The notes beneath the pieces are model-generated. The model did not search any database and was not told where the DNA came from. It worked only from the letters and a program-made list of their open reading frames with translations. A stretch of DNA of 64,000 nt, from contig JADILM010000005.1 in NCBI GenBank assembly GCA_016617785.1, forward strand, positions 744,001 through 808,000, given 5' to 3'. The translations under genes were made by a program, and so were the position numbers. Positions 13,127-25,628 of the stretch are shown here, in pieces; positions within the stretch are counted from its first letter, which is position 1, and each line of letters opens with the position of its first letter. Source of the DNA: Sporobolomyces roseus (lineage: Eukaryota > Basidiomycota > Microbotryomycetes > Sporidiobolales > Sporidiobolaceae).

Positions 13127-13705
13127 AATCTCTCAAAGTGTGCATTACATCTCTCTCCCTCTCCCTCTTGACGACACCAGCATGTGACTAAAGGATCATC
13201 TGCCTTCTTCCAGTGACTGCTCTCCCTACCCTTCGAGCACTTCTATCTCAACCCGAATGAGTCTATCATCTCGAAGACAAATCATGTCAGATACCCAAAT
13301 TCTGTTTATACGCCTTCGAACCTTCCGATGCTCCTCCGTCCCTCTTGCTTCCTCGCCTACAAGCCGGTCTTGTACTCTTCGTTCAACTAGCTTTCCTCTC
13401 CCCGTGTCTCCTCGTCTCGTTTGATCGTTCTTCAAGTTTCTATCTTGGTTTCTCTCTGTTTCGTCGTCAAGTTTTCCGTTCGTTCGTCTTATTCGTAAAT
13501 TCAGTAATATCAGTACCAAGTCAGTGCCTCTACAATCGACTCAGAGAGCTACGAGCGACTTGCAACGTCGCAAACACTCCTCTCGAGACGAGTTCTCATC
13601 TTTCATCTCTCTCGTATCGTGTCGAGCTCTCGTTGATCTGCAGAATATGCGATAGCTTTACATTCCTACAATCCCACTTTCTCGACTCCAATTGATTCTC
13701 CCTCT
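13127..13705. other. Convergent intergenic region
   Basis: 3' flanks of the F-box-like gene and RIX1. Pyrimidine-rich, with no conserved frame. Confidence 0.45.
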
Positions 13706-16485
13706 CTACTCTCCATCACTCCCCAAATCGATACTAGGCATCATCTCATCATCACTATCATCACTATCTCCTCCATCCCCTCTCATCACAACCTTCTTCT
13801 CGACGACCACTTTCTCCTTCGGTTTAGCCGAGGTAATGGTTTCTGTCGAGAACGAGAGGACTGGAGCTGGAGTTGGAATTTCGGCAGGTTTCGAAGGTTG
13901 AATCGATAGTGGAGCGACGGATGGGAAACTCGATGTAGTTGAAGTAGCGCCAAATGAAGGAGCTTGAAACGAACTGAATCCACCTCCTGACATCGTTGTT
14001 GCCGGTTGAGTAACAAACGCATCTTTTTTAATTTCCTCCTCTTGAATCTTTCTCTTCTTCCTTTCCCCCTCCTGCCTCGCCTCATTGACCATCCCTTGAT
14101 CTTCCGCCTCACTCTCACTCTCTTCCTCCTCCTCTCGATAAACCTTCTCCTCATCCCTCCTCCCAAACTCCTCCAACCCTTCCTTGACATCCTCGTCATC
14201 CCCAATCTCTCCACCTTTCCTTTCCGCTCGTGCTCGTCTAAGTGACTCCCCTTCGCTAGCAGGAACCAATTTAGGATGAATGATCGCACCAAATTGACTC
14301 AATCCTTCTAACCCAATCGATCGAATCTCGTTACTTGTCGAAATACTACATTTCTTCCAAACTTGGACTGATCTCTCCATCAACCCGTTCCCACCAATCT
14401 CGACTAAACAGGAAGTCCTCAAGGCTCGTAAAGTACCTAATTTGAAGGGAAGAGATTGTTTTGAGATTTCTAGGGGGTTTTGAGCAGAGGTCGAGGGGAA
14501 GAAAGTTGGAGTTGAGAGGAGAGGGGAGAGGGTTAGGAATGAGGGGGAGAGGGTTATGTAGAGGAGTAAGCGGGAGGTTGAGAGTTGGAGAGAGGAGGGA
14601 AGGAAGGTTGAACAGGGTGATGAGAGGAGTCGCTCCAAAGCTAGAATTTTTTTGATCAATGTTAGTGAGAGAAGAGGTTGGGAAGGGAAGAGAGAGAGAG
14701 AGGACGTACTAGAGAGTGCTTTGATAGCTATATCTAAATCTAATTCATCGACCGCCGAACGTAACCTAACCATACTTTCACTCGGATCGAAACTCTCTTT
14801 CATCCTCTTCGTTCCGTTCTTCCTACCCTCTACCACTTTCTTTCCGTTCAAATTTGTCTTCTCTGTAGTGACGTTCAAGGGTTCGAGTGCTACCGAGGAG
14901 ATATCTTCTAGTAAAGTTCGCCAGACTCGAGAGAGGGATTTCGAGGCTTCTGAGGGATCGAGAGAAGAGGAGAGGGAAGTGAAGATGAGTGAATAGGAGA
15001 TTGAGAGGACGGGTCTCATGGGTCTGTTCAACGTTAATCTACCAGCATCAGCGCTCAAATACAAGAGATAGATGCTTGGGAAGAATGAAAACGCACGATC
15101 TAACTGGATAAGTAGATAACGTTCTCGAAATAGTCCCAAGTATCATTGTTGAGAACCCAACGAGTTTAGTGCCCAAAGTCAACGAAACCTGAGCGAGTAA
15201 TTGACATCCCAACACTTGTAATTTTGGTAACAAACCAAAAATCAAAGTTTGAGTACTAGGATCCACTCGTTCCCTGATCTATTTTGTCCTTCTTTCTCCT
15301 GATCAGCTCGCCCATGAGGAAGATCGTGAGGAAGAGTGGAGGACATACGGGAGTTTGAACGTTCAATCCAGCTAATCTCATTCCCAACTCGACGAGTGCT
15401 CCAACTGGTACATTCACTTCGCCCGCTTTCTCACTCGTAGGAGTCTTGAGTATTCTCATTAACACCTTCATCAAGGTTTCGAGGCGGTCTAGTGCTGGGA
15501 AGGGGGAGGGCTCCTCTTGTTGAGGAAGAGGAGGGAGGGATAACGGGGATAAGGAATGGTTCGTCATCATATCTAACTCACTCAAACCACATTAGTATTT
15601 GATCTATGAGAGGTAGAAGGGGAGTTCTGGAAGCGTACCTTCAGCAAAGATGCCACCTGAAACGATTCCAGTCAATTCATCGCAACTCGCAATCAAAGCT
15701 TCGACTCCCGTCTTCCAAGCTTCTCTCAATCCTTCTTTTCCTTTTGGAGCCAACAAGTAGAGGTTGATGAATAGGGACGATGCGGCGTCTTTGAGCGATT
15801 GAGGAGTAGGGGAACAGAGGAGAGTGATGGAGAGGTTGTGGAGGGAAGGGGAGAGCGGTCGGAGTGCGGTAGGGAATAAAGGGAGGAGGGTACAGATTGT
15901 CGAGATGGATGCGAGTTGTATCTACGCATGAAGAGGCATGAGTACGAGAAAACAGAGAGAGAAAGGGAGAGAAAGAGAGAGAGAGTTTACTTGGAGCGAA
16001 GTCGACAAGTTTACGGCTTGTACGAGTGAAGTGATGAACTTCTGTACTGTTTGAGCCCCGATGTTTTCCCTCGCCCATTCAGGGTACCAAGTAGATTTAG
16101 CCATGATGAACTGAGTAAGTTCCAAACTTGCTAACCATAAACCTTGATCCAACTTGTTGAGTTGAGGATTCGAGAGGATTTGTAGAGCAGGGGTCAAAGT
16201 TTGTTTACTCGCTTGTAGGAATAGGTGGTTTGATTGAGAGAAGGTGGTGAGGACGAGTTTAAAACCAGCTGAACGAATCTCGGAGGAATTGGTTGGGTTC
16301 AACAACGAGATAATCCTGAGTTGCCATCTATGTAGGGTAGGTGATTGTATACCAGTATCTTGTTCTACTTGTTGGATTAATCGTTGCGTTGTGAGTGAAT
16401 GTTGAATGTGAAGCAAAGATGAAGTTAATTGTTGATTCGTTTGAAGGTGGTGAGAGAGGAGGTGGTTCAGCATGGTCGTAGCCAT
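13706..16485 (-). CDS. RIX1: Rix1-like pre-60S ribosome assembly factor
   Basis: Rix1 (PELP1 in animals) acts with Ipi1, Ipi3 and the AAA-ATPase Rea1 in ITS2 processing and maturation of nuclear pre-60S particles. Exons on the minus strand: 15991-16485, 15639-15921, 15349-15572, then to 15278, about 15057 down to about 14713, and about 14640 down to 13706. The N-terminal helical repeat has the family pattern: LHRWQLRIISLLNPTNSSEI, then RSAGFKLVLTTF and QGLWLASLELTQFIM. The long C-terminus is acidic and disordered (EEEEESESEAEDQ), ending DDSDDEMMPSIDLGSDGE, as in other Rix1 proteins. An upstream in-frame ATG at 16578 would add 31 residues, but 16485 is the better match to the family start. The first exon starts 144 bp from DBP8. 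Confidence 0.88.
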
Positions 16486-16629
16486 GATAGTTGAATGACT
16501 TTTCACACTCGTTGCAGAGGATTCAAGTGAGTGGGAAGAGTGAGGGAGAGCGGCTTCATCTCTTTGAACTTTTTTCATCAAACCTTTTCTCTGACCTTTG
16601 CTTTACTCCTCCTCTCAATCATTCAAGCC
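16486..16629. promoter_or_regulatory. Shared promoter of RIX1 and DBP8
   Basis: Only 144 bp separate the two divergent start codons, so both genes must use overlapping promoter DNA. If RIX1 starts at its upstream ATG (16578), the gap shrinks to 51 bp. No TATA box seen. Both products build ribosomes, on the large and small subunit respectively. Confidence 0.7.
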
Positions 16630-18511
16630 ATGTCATCAAGTTCAGAAGATGAAAGCACAATAGCACCACCACCAGTAGCCTCTACTTCCACTGCGGCTAG
16701 TTCATTCACTTCATTAGGAGTTTCACCTTTCCTCTCTCGAGCCTTAGGAGCAATGTCAATCAGGCAACCAACCCCAGTGCAATCTGCATGTATCCCTCAA
16801 ATCCTATCAGGCGCAGATTGTATCGGTTCGGCTCAAACTGGAAGTGGTAAAACTATCGCATTCGCTCTACCAATCTTACAACAACTCTCAAAAGATCCGG
16901 TTGGATTCTTCGCTATCGTATTGACCCCTACTAGGTAAGCTCCTACTCTAACCCTCGATCCAGACGAGATAGCTGATCAAGAGAGAGAGAGGGTGAGTGA
17001 GAATAGGGAATTGGCATTCCAAATCAGTGAACAATTTCGAGTATTGGGTCAAGCCGTAAACTTGATGAGTACTGTAGTAGTAGGTGGAATGGATATGATG
17101 CATCAAGCGATAGAACTACGAAAGAGACCTCACGTCATCATTGCTACTCCCGGTAGATTGGTAGATTTGATCAAATCGAATAAAGGTGAATGGTCTTTAC
17201 ACAAGATCAAATTCCTCGTACGCCCTTGCACTCCTCTTTCTCTATCTCTTTACTCAGCGGCGAACTGACTGAGCGATTGAGAGTGTGTAGGTATTGGATG
17301 AAGCAGATCGATTATTAACTCCTACTTTCGCACCCGAACTCTCCTTCATCATTGATCAACTCCCTACCCAACGTCAAACTTTACTCTTCACCGCAACTCT
17401 CACCGACGCAGTCTTGGCACTCCAAAACAAACCTCACACTGATCCAACCAAACCAAAAGTCTTCACTCACGTTTCAAAAGATCAGTCAGTCCTCCCTTTT
17501 CCCTTTCCCTTTCCCTTCCTTTTCTCACTCTCCCTTGTCTCTACTCATGCTGATCTCACTTTTTTTGAGTGCAGGATCACTACACCAGCAGGACTCACCC
17601 AAAAATACATCTTCATCCCTTCCCAAGTTCGAGAAGTCTATTTAACCTACCTTCTCCTAAACCTCACTGCTCTCACCGGTGCTCAACCACTCCATTCCGC
17701 TCCCGTCGCCCCGACTCCCTCCCGTCACTCAAAAGGAAAGAAACGTGCCTCCGATTCTGAAGACCTTCCCCCTCAACTCCCCCAAACGATCCTCTTCGTC
17801 CCCCACTGCCGTACCGCCGCACTCCTAACTCACCTCTTCTCCTCCCTCCCCTCCCCCATCCCTTGTACATCCCTCCACTCGCACCTCTCCCAACCCGACC
17901 GTTTAAAATCCCTCTCCCTTTTCCGTCGACATCAGGTCCCACTTCTTATTGCGACTGATGTGGGGAGTAGAGGGTTGGATATTCCAGAAGTTGCAGTAGT
18001 GGTTAATTGGGATGTACCTAGAGTTGGGGACGATTATGTTCACCGAGTGGGAAGGACTGCTAGGGCTGGGAAATTAGGTCAAGCTATAACATTCGTCACT
18101 GAAGGAGATGTAGATTTAGTTAAAGGATTGGAAGAACGTATAGGTAAGTTTCTCTTTCTTCTCCATTTGAAACGATTGTGCTGATGAGTGAGGGGGGGAG
18201 TTAAATTTTTAGGTACTACTTTGGAAGAATTGGAGTTGCCAGAAGAACCGGTATTGGAATTGTTGAATCATGTGAGTATTGCAAAGAGGATGGCGAATAT
18301 GGTTTTGAGTCAAGAAGGGTTTGGGAGTAAACAAGAGAATAATAGGAAGAAGAGTGGTGGGAACGTTGAAAATGGGAAAGGACAGGGACAGGGGAAGGGA
18401 AGGATTGGCGAGACTGGGAAAGCGGCGGGCAAGGGAGGAGCAGTTGGTGTTGGAAGTGGGAAGGGGAAGAAGAAGGCAGGAGGGAAGGTTAAGAAAGTAG
18501 GAGGCGATTAG
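16630..18511 (+). CDS. DBP8: DEAD-box ATP-dependent RNA helicase Dbp8
   Basis: Nucleolar helicase needed for early cleavages of the 18S rRNA precursor. Five exons, 16630-16934, 17007-17217, 17291-17484, 17575-18143 and 18213-18511, sum to 1578 nt (525 residues). Visible motifs in order: Q motif ([17 protein letters not shown] ... QPTPVQ), Walker [14 protein letters not shown] split by intron 1, [15 protein letters not shown] (the DEADRLL form is characteristic of Dbp8 and its relatives), TAT instead of the usual [15 protein letters not shown] and [10 protein letters not shown]. The C-terminal tail is Gly/Lys-rich and disordered. An insertion of about 40 residues rich in Pro/Ser lies between motifs III and IV (around 17690-17780). 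Confidence 0.95.
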
Positions 18512-18971
18512 AGAATGATTTTTGGGAGATCACGCCTCTCTCAAAGTTGATTGAAGAGATTGCACGAGGTGAGAGGTACCCGTCGATAGAAGAGGAGGAC
18601 AGGAGGACACTTTGTTTGTTGTATCGTTTATATTCGGCTCAGCATCTTCTCGCAACTAAATCGTTCTTTCTTTCGTCCGATTTCTTCTCTCTCGTCCGTT
18701 CTACGATCGCGGCTTCTCGTGTATATCGATCCTGAAATCTCGTGAAGCAGTGAGTTGTCGAACTTTGCCTTGCAACAAGGAGTACAATGCAGAACATCGA
18801 AAAAGTGAATACCAGAATTGAGCAAAAACTGTCGGACACAGTGCAGCAACAGCGAGGCACGATGTAATGAGACTATGAGAGCCAAAGTAGAATGGCCATG
18901 ATGACACCAATGGGATGAAGCGAAAGCCCAGCCCTCCTCGAGAATCGCCTTTTTTTTGTCAAAACCTTCGC
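18512..18971. other. Convergent intergenic region
   Basis: 3' flanks of DBP8 and the NADPH oxidase gene. No gene seen. Confidence 0.4.
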
Positions 18972-21900
18972 TTAGAAGTTCTCCTTCCTCCAAACGAACC
19001 TAGTACCTTCTTCACGCGAGCTCGAAGACTGCGCGTCGTCCAGTTCCAAGAGCACATCAGCACATTTGAGTTTTCGTGCTCAGTCGACGACTCGAAATCG
19101 TATTCGAGCTTGAAAAGACAAGAACTCGCCTTTTTACAGATCGCCTCCAAGTTGACTGCCATCGGTTTCGGTCCACAGAAGAATACTCCAATCTCTTCCG
19201 TTCCTTCGTGATACTTTGCAATCTTTGGGAACAAAGTCGAGAAATTCGGTCGACCGTACTGTTCTCTTTTGCTTGTCTCTCAGCTCGTTGCGAAACGGAT
19301 AGCTGAGGAAGGAAATGAAAACGAACATGTGTGGGAGCTCGGAGACGAGTGATGGCGTCTGTCGGAGAAGAGACGGATTGAGTAACGATATTGTGCAAGT
19401 CGGCAATCTTGAGTGCGCTGGTCAAGTAGGTGTGGATCTCGATGTGCTATACGATGCGATCAGATTTAGCTATACAGTGGGGTTTGAGACGGAGAGAGGT
19501 GGGGAGAAGAGGAGACTAACGCCTGCGGTATCTTGAGCTTCGAGAGCGAGAAGTAGAGATTGGAACCATTTGAAGGACGTGACTAGGAATCGAGGGCGGG
19601 AAAGATCAAGTCAGCTAGATGGAGATAGCGAGACGGAAGAGGAGACGAGATGAAGTCGAGGGAGTTGGGAGCAGCTGGCGAAGGAGGAAAGGGTTGAATA
19701 CTTACAATCACGGCAGATCCAGAAGAAGCTGTGAGATCGATGCTTCCCATGAGCCTGGACTCACGAGTAAGACAATTCACGCGAAAAGCTAAACTCACTA
19801 AACTTTACTCAATCTCGTCGAATCGCTCTTCGAAGCATTGAGTCGATACCTGTCAATTTCAGCGCACTCATCGACTCGTCAGCTGGAACCCTTGAGTCAA
19901 GATCATAAGAAGACTGACCAGATATGTTTGAGTACGCTCGCGAACGGGGTCACCCCGATTCCTCCGGCGACGAGAACCGAAACTTCATAGTTGAAAACAT
20001 CTTCCGAAGCTGAACCGAAGGGACCATCGACCTGTAGGTCCGTTGAGATTACGGACAGCGATCAGCCACGGCAAGGTGCTGTTCGTAGAGAGAGAACGAC
20101 GTACCATGATTCGAGGCAAGACACGGGAGAACGAGAGCGGGATGATTTGAGCTCCTTGATCTTCTTCAGGCTTCTCACCTTTCTTGAGTATCTTGCATCC
20201 CAAAGTCTCTGCAAACAATCGAGTGAAATCTCCGACGTCGCCTGTGAGATCGCTAGCAAGAAAGGAAATCAGCTTTGTCGCTCGAGGACCTCAGAGATTT
20301 CGCTTCAAGCCGAGCTAACGGATATGGATCGAGATGAAATCTTCTTCAGGAGCGCTAGTGATCGAGAACGGATGCCACTGGAAGTAACTGATCTCTGGAC
20401 AGTTCAACATAATGTATTGCCCAGCAGCGGTCCTGGTCTTCTCCTTCTTGAACTGCAGCTCGATCACTTGAGACGGATGTAAGATGACGGCAGTGATCCA
20501 GGTACGTTGGCGAGAGCGGTATTCCCGGAGAAGGCGTTCGAAGAGATAGAGCGTGAGGGAGAGGAGAATGTATTTCCAGAAAGTACCGATGTTTTGATAC
20601 GAACAGAACGGTGGTCGATCGGGTCTACGAGAGATTGTTGAGTTGAGTGAGTCGTTAGATAAATTCGGGAGAAAGAGAAGAAAGTTGCTGACTTGATCAT
20701 GCAAAACATCTGTCGAAGAATCGAGCTATGTCAGTCCAATCGCAATCTACAATCTAACCCTCCCTGGCAGAAGATTGTAGGGTAGCGAGAGAGAGACGTA
20801 CACCGTGAAACTGCCAGCAAGCAAAGAAAGGAACGAAGAGATGATGCGAGTAGTAGAATATCTCGAAAGGATTCCTCCTCTTTCCCTCGAGCGCAAAATA
20901 AACGATGATCCCCAATAGCACAATCATGACCCATCCTGTAGCTCCTGGTCCCGTAGTGAAGTTGGCTTTGACGTAAGCGAGGATGCGACCGGGAGTAGTT
21001 GAGGAAAGAACGACGGCGAGATGCCAAAAGTTGATGAGGTGTGCGATAGTGCTGTTGGACGAAGGTCACGAGCGGCGAGTGAGAAATGAGCGAGATGTTC
21101 GCGGAAGAATGAGCAAGGGGGGAGAACATACTGTACAAGAGTCCAGAAAACGATTGACCAAGCGACGAGTTTATCTGTACTTGTCGAATCGTTCTATTCG
21201 TGAGTATCCTTGTTTCCGCTCGCTTCCGAGACCATACAGAGTGAGACTCGACCTACGAAACTCGATGTTCTTCTCGAACGGAACTAATTCGTTCAGAGTA
21301 CTCCTCCTCAAACGGCTGACGAAACCGCGGCAGATCGGAAGGAGGATGAAAGCGATATCGACGTGGAGGACGAGTGCTGCTGCGCGAGCGATAAAGAACG
21401 TTGAACCGAATGTCGAACGGGCCGTGACGAGATTATCTGAAGAAATGCGAAAGAGAAGTTCAGTAAAGTGCGAGACTGTCGAGTGACAGAGCTTGCGATT
21501 GACCTTTGAGCATGTACTGTATGAGGACCAGGACGAGGCCTGGTTAGCAGATCGCTGGAGTGCTGAATTCGGCGTCGACATACAGTGATGACTCCGAACC
21601 CGAAAACCAACGACTGAATCACGAACCAAACTCCGACCCAAACCCATTGCGGACCTGTACGTTTGATGGCTATCGACTCAGTAACTTGTGGAGCAGTCGA
21701 AAAAGCAGGCGACGCACCTTGGTAGATCATCCAACTCCTGAACTTGTCTTTCCAACTCTTGTCCTTCTCCTTCCTCCCACCGCTGCCTCCTACATCATCC
21801 TGCCTTCCCACCTCCTCAAGTAGCTCATCCTGAGCTCTTGGTCCAAATCTAGCCATCTGATCGATCACAGCTGCACTCGGAGTCAACGGAACTCTCAAAG

Positions 21901-22120
21901 TGTTCCTCCTCCCTTCCTCCTCATCCCCTCTCGTTATGACGGGAACATTGATGAATTGCGACCCTCTCGGAGTAGTCACATAGATCGAAGGAGATAGTGA
22001 TTGAGGGTTTGGGGATCGGAGTGATTGATCTTGAATCGAGAGGGGAGAATGTTGAGGGAGAGTGGAAGAAGATTGTCGACGGCGTAGGGAGGGGGAGACC
22101 TGTGGTGGATAAGATGACAT
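18972..22120 (-). CDS. NADPH oxidase catalytic subunit (fungal Nox)
   Basis: A gp91phox-type enzyme passing electrons from NADPH through FAD and two hemes to oxygen, giving superoxide; in fungi tied to hyphal growth and differentiation. Many exons; the first are 21718-22120 and 21584-21654. In order: a Ser/Pro-rich cytosolic N-terminus (about 130 residues), first membrane segment [38 protein letters not shown] with heme-site [39 protein letters not shown] with heme histidines, FAD motif [17 protein letters not shown] motifs [16 protein letters not shown] and GVFFCGPKP, and the last exon giving FVWRKENF, the family C-terminus. No EF-hand, so NoxA/NoxB-like rather than NoxC. I infer the donor of the last intron near 19050. 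Confidence 0.93.
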
Positions 22121-22336
22121 CGCTTGTAGAGTGATTCGGACCTGCCGTGAGAGCGAGAGAGAGGAGAAAAGTGAGAGAAAAGGGAGGAGGAAGAAAGAGA
22201 AAAGAGGAAGAGAAGAGACTTTGGAGAATGCTCCAAGTGAGCCTGAGTTTCGCAGTCAGCTTTAGTCAACCTTCAAGTTATCGTCTCGCCTCTACGCCTA
22301 GCTGGATTAGTCTGAGCACAAGTGATAGAAACGCAA

Positions 22337-24498
22337 TTATTGCATAGCAAGATGCGAAGATTCGTTACTCTCCCTTGTCAGATTCTCGGACTTCAGGTCC
22401 CCTCGTTCCGCTCCTTCTTCGCTCGCGAACGCTTTCAATCTTTGCGCCTGTGAGATGAAAGGTGGATTTGATGCTGTCAGCGATGTAAGCATCAGCAGCA
22501 TCAAGCAATCTCGAGACTCACCTTTTCCTTTTCGAGTCTCTCGATCTCCTCCTTTCCTGCCTCTTTTCCCATCTCAGCCGGCGCCGTACTAAGATCCATC
22601 ATTTCCATCGCCCTCAGTATAGCGCTATTCAAGTAATCGACGTCAATCAGCTCCCGCCGTCCAGCAATCTCAGCTCGGATTCTGTGGAAAAACTCACTTT
22701 GATCTCGCCCCACTCCTACTCAATCCCCGACCCACAATCTCACCCAATCCTTTCTCCTCTCCTTCCTGCGTCCTAATCCTAACCCTACACAAGCAGTTTG
22801 GTAATTCCCCGTCGACCTCACTCTCAAACTCCAAATTCCATCCTTTCTCCCTAACGTATCCTCTCAACCTACTCTCCAACCCCCACTTTTCCGGTTCGAG
22901 GTATTCCAACGCCAATCTCGATGCCCTATTCTCCCTCAAACTATTAGCCCGCGAGGATCAGGGAAGGGGGGAGAGTGCAAGAGAGGAAGAAAACGTACTG
23001 TTTTCTAACTTGAACTTTGCCTTGATCTTTTGCAAGGAAAGTTTTCGTACCGATTTGCAGCGTGCAAGAATAGTGTGGGTGCGAGATGAGCGAGGTTCGG
23101 AAGATGGGTTTTGGGAGTGAGAGGCGTCGGGTCAGGTCGTAGAGATCCGATGTGTAGGAGGGTTCTGATGAGGGAGAGGAGAGGGAGGAAGCGATGATGG
23201 AGGGATCAACCTGTGAGGACACGAAAGCGAGGTTCAGTATTTGAAGAGTTCGAAGGGATAACCGAATTTCGATCAAAACTCACATCTTTGATTCCCAAGA
23301 ACGCAGCTGCCGCTCTGTCAGAACAACTCCTTCCTTTATCAGCACTGACACTTCGTAGGAAGTAGAAGAAACGCAAACTGACGATTGTTTTGCCCAATGT
23401 TTACTTTTCCCACTTCCCTCGACCTTCCTCTCCCCGATCTTCAATTCAGCCCTGAATACTTCATACGGCGGTATACCTTTCACTCCAAAACTCCATTCCT
23501 CCTTTCCCTCCAATCCATTCTGTTTCAAATACGTATCCAACCTATCCAACGGTAACTCGTTTGGTACAACAGGATTCTGATTCCTCAATCCTTTCTTCTC
23601 CTCGTCTTCAAGATTCGATTCTTGAGCGACGGTTTTCGGGAATAATTCGATTCGAAGGTTCTCGTATTCTTCGTTCAGGATTCCTCGAAAACATTGTCGG
23701 ATCCATTGATGAGCGTAAGAGACTCCTTCTTGGTGATAGATTCCTGCGACGTAGCTGTAGAATAGGGAAACGTGGACCGAGGGGGATAGTTTCAGGTATT
23801 TGTTCGAGAGGGCGTCGGAGATTAGGCGCGAGGAGAGGTCGTAGTGAGAGGAAAGGAGGAGGATATGATGACGGGAGAGAAGTCGATCGACAAGTGTCTA
23901 GTGAAGTAGTTCGGTTAGTATCGGGGCAGAAGAAGGGGTGGGAGGGAGAGTAGAGAGATTGACTTCGACAGCGGGGACTGTTAAAGAAGCACGATGATTC
24001 GTGACGAGTTCCGTCAGAGTGAGCCTCAGCAGACTCTTCCCAAACAGCTGCACGAAAGTGATGTCGTCAGTTCCATTCGAAGGAGAAGAGCTGACGAATC
24101 AAAAGGTTGGGACGTACCTCTAATTTCTCGAAAGATTCTGTTCTCCTCTCCCATTTCCTCCTCGTCGCATCCGGTCTCGCTTGTACCTCGATCGGTTTCT
24201 GAAACCTATACACCTGCAAATCACCCGCTAAAGAAGGGTGGGAAAAGACTGCAGGATCTAGAATCTCGATAAAAGGTGGTTTCGAGAGGACGAGGTCGGC
24301 TTTCGGTTGTGATGGAGCAGAGGGAGATCGTTGTTGTATCCATTGAGATGGGTGCGGCTGGTTTGAGGGTGTTGTGCGTCGAGAGGGAGAAGGAGTAGGA
24401 TAGGGAGATGAAGAAGAAGAGGAGACTGGAGGAGGAGCGAGTTGTTGGACTCGTTTGAAGACTGCTGCTGCTCGAATCGCTGCTCTATGCGATACCAT
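22337..24498 (-). CDS. RNase III-fold plus dsRNA-binding domain protein, probably mitochondrial and catalytically inactive
   Basis: The N-terminus VSHRAAIRAAAVFKRVQQLA is a plausible mitochondrial presequence. A degenerate RNase III fold follows: SFEKLELFGKSLLRLTLTEL matches the signature E-x-L-E-F-L-G-D but has Lys where the metal-binding Asp belongs, and YVAGIYHQEGVSYAHQWIR replaces the second acidic cluster. Then comes a dsRNA-binding domain (YEVFRAELKIGERKVEGSGK ... AAAAFLGI) and a second dsRBD-like part (PIFRTSLISHPHYSCTLQIG ... SRLALEYL). Inactive RNase III folds with one dsRBD occur in mitochondrial ribosomal protein mL44; that is the best parallel, but the C-terminal extension is unusual and the identity is not proven. 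At least seven exons; the last encodes RLKAFASEEGAERGD and stops at 22337. Confidence 0.7.
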
Positions 24499-24615
24499 TA
24501 TCCTCTATCCAGAGCTAGCTTGAGGCTGAGTGATGAGTGGAAAGATGAGGAGCTGAGATTGTTCGCTCTCTCTTCTACACTTCACCAGCCAAATCCGATA
24601 CACTCCAGGTACAAC
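24499..24615. promoter_or_regulatory. Very short divergent promoter between two mitochondrial-protein genes
   Basis: 117 bp separate the start codons of the RNase III-like gene and the thioredoxin gene. Both products carry mitochondrial leader-like N-termini, which would fit coordinated expression. Confidence 0.6.
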
Positions 24616-25628
24616 ATGCTCAGCCCAAGAACAGCTACTGCCGCCTCTGCTATCCTCAAGAGATCCTTCACGACTTCGACAAAGCGATTCGCTCATCTCC
24701 CTGGAACCAGCGAGGCATTCCAGAAACACGCTATTGACGGATCAAAACCTGTACTAGTAGACTTCTATGCAGAGTGAGTCACTCGACTGATAACCGAGCA
24801 GAGGTAGAAGGTCAGCCGGGCAAGAACAGTCGAAGGATCACCTCATCTCGTCAATTTCAGCGAGGAGGGACCAGTTGGAGAACTCTGAGACGCTAGAAAG
24901 GGTACAGAAGGGAAGGGAAGGGAAGAATGGCTCGGATGATTGGTGGGCAATAAGCGGAAACGAGAAAGGAAAGGTCGCAAGTTCAGTTGCGAAAGGAGCG
25001 TAACGAATGAGGAGAGTGAGGGAGTACAGACAACGCTTGGCGACGGAGTCCTCCTCATAGTCGGTATAGCACGCTAGGAGGGCCGCTGAAGGGACCGTAC
25101 TGAGGGTGTAGTCGAAATCCAGGGCGGAAGAACGTCGTTTCCCTCGAGAGACGGCTCTTGTAGAACCGAAACGGCTCAGCAGCTCACTGGATCCAGGCGA
25201 CGGATTTGTTAGCTGACACGATCTGCTCGCTATCCCTCCGAACAGCTGGTGTGGTCCCTGCCGTCACTTGACGCCGGTTCTCGAACGAGTGATCACCGAT
25301 GATTGCGGTGTAGATCGTATGTCTCCCTTTTCACTCTCTCTAGTACGCACCAATCCACTGATGGCCTCCCTCGACGACTCTCGAACACAGTCATGAAGAT
25401 TGATACCGAAGTAGAATTCGAACTTGCGCAAAAATACAAGATTCGCTCACTCCCTACTGTCGTAAGTCCCACTTCCCGCTCATCCTATCGAGATCTCCGA
25501 GAGACTGATGCGCTGAAGAGATGACGATACAGATGGCATTCAAGAATGGACAAGTGATTGGTCAATTCATCGGCGGGCAACCTGAACCGGCAGTCAAGAA
25601 GTTCCTGGAGGAGATCAAGAGTAAGTAG
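24616..25628 (+). CDS. Thioredoxin, mitochondrial type
   Basis: A dithiol reductase. Four exons, 24616-24773, 25246-25316, 25391-25461 and 25533-25628, sum to 396 nt (131 residues). The N-terminus MLSPRTATAASAILKRSFTT is a typical mitochondrial presequence. The active site WCGPC is at the start of exon 2 (DFYADWCGPCRHLTP after splicing), followed by KYKIRSLPTVMAFKNGQVIG with the cis-proline, and IGGQPEPAVKKFLEEIK. The first intron is 472 nt, about seven times the local norm. The stop lies inside AAGAGTAAGTAG, which is also a perfect splice donor, so an alternative C-terminus is possible. Confidence 0.93.
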
